The position numbers and the translations under genes are program-made. A model generated the notes under the pieces. The model worked only from the letters and a program-made list of their open reading frames with translations, was not told where the DNA came from and did no database searches. 64,000 nt of DNA from Sphingobacterium faecale (GTDB lineage Bacteria > Bacteroidota > Bacteroidia > Sphingobacteriales > Sphingobacteriaceae), in assembly GCF_016746095.1 (NCBI RefSeq), contig NZ_JAERTY010000001.1, positions 434,001 to 498,000 of the forward strand, read 5' to 3'. Shown here one piece after another: positions 63,706 to 64,000 of this stretch; the stretch's first letter is position 1; each line of letters opens with the position of its first letter.

Positions 63706-64000
63706 GTAAATATTTACTGACGAACAATTGTTGATCGCTATCCGCGATAGCGTACTCGACCAAAGCTTTGTTCTGGTTTGTTACGAGCAGTAGTCCGACA
63801 GAAGGGTTGTCGTCCTTTTGCATCATCTCCTTTTTGTAATAATTTACGTAGGTCTTTAACTGTCCGATATGCTCATGTTTTGCTTCATCTACTTTGAGCT
63901 CCACGAGGATGTGACATTTTAATATGCGATGGTAGAATACCAGATCGATAAAGAAGTATTCACCGCCGATCAGGATGCGTTTTTGTTTGGCTTCGAAACA
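63611..64000 (-). CDS. yhcG: YhcG-type PDDEXK nuclease (DUF1016), 5' end beyond window
   Basis: C-terminal 129 codons of a YhcG-family protein, open to the right edge. The PDDEXK catalytic domain is visible: FEAKQKRILIGGEYFFIDLV (the Asp) then HILVELKVDEAKHEHIGQLK (E-x-K). NPSVGLLLVTNQNKALVEYA and the tail LPSEEELIAEIEREKN follow. YhcG proteins often accompany restriction or DNA-processing loci; function unproven. A GTG at 63904 is internal, not a start. Confidence 0.88.
   Translation of the reverse strand, partial: CFEAKQKRILIGGEYFFIDLVFYHRILKCHILVELKVDEAKHEHIGQLKTYVNYYKKEMMQKDDNPSVGLLLVTNQNKALVEYAIADSDQQLFVSKYLLQLPSEEELIAEIEREKNVLREQGVLYGCDI

Noticed and set aside
1..64000. tRNA, rRNA, CRISPR, integrase or transposase genes
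   Set aside because: No cloverleaf with a TTCGA-type arm, no repeated spacer array and no recombinase motif was found in reading; a covariance search could still reveal a missed small RNA.

Overview
The window reads as chromosome of a Bacteroidota bacterium of the Sphingobacteriaceae type (Sphingobacterium or Pedobacter relatives). This rests on three SusC/SusD outer-membrane pairs, two FecI-like sigma/FecR anti-sigma pairs, CPxC/CxxC redoxin proteins attached to the SusCD sets, and promoters of the Bacteroidota form TTTG-N19-TAnnTTTG (three clean examples). No rRNA, tRNA, CRISPR array, prophage or intact insertion sequence was seen.

Left part (1-5890): the end of a ferric-siderophore import operon (ABC ATPase, binding lipoprotein, siderophore-interacting reductase), then a compact pstSCAB phosphate transporter without phoU, closed by a strong bidirectional terminator. 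5894-21596 is a carbohydrate block. Hexuronate genes uxaB-uxaA run leftwards. Divergent from them is a SusC/SusD operon carrying a secreted esterase, a GH109 alpha-N-acetylgalactosaminidase-like enzyme, a GlcN6P-deaminase-like protein, a FucP-type sugar transporter and NagA, with a convergent LacI regulator at the end. An imperfect palindrome of LacI type sits between the two divergent arms. Together these suggest uptake and breakdown of N-acetylhexosamine (probably GalNAc-containing) glycans.

Middle part (21.8-39.2 kb) holds housekeeping and stress genes: CsbD, an MscS channel, a split chromate transporter, GNAT proteins, an RNA ligase plus HD-Pnk end-healing pair (RNA repair), a periplasmic esterase, an HxlR regulator with a frameshifted coupled small gene, an AlkC/AlkD-like HEAT protein, a ClbS-like protein, a Cys/Met PLP enzyme, an acetate symporter with its DUF485 partner, a PAP2 phosphatase fused to an outer-membrane barrel, and a porin-like barrel.

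Right part (39.9-64 kb) holds two parallel loci of sigma factor, FecR, STN-type SusC, SusD and redoxin protein (39903-48151 and 54824-63173). Between them lie an ABC exporter with a NEW3-domain protein, a GNAT, a small membrane protein and a secreted hydrolase. Each locus is followed on the opposite strand by a small cysteine-pair ORF. The region from 52 kb to the right end carries gene debris: a RecG-like C-terminal fragment, a duplicated 102-bp yhcG (DUF1016) 3' end, and a umuC fragment fused to the yhcG 3' end at the right edge, pointing to past rearrangement.
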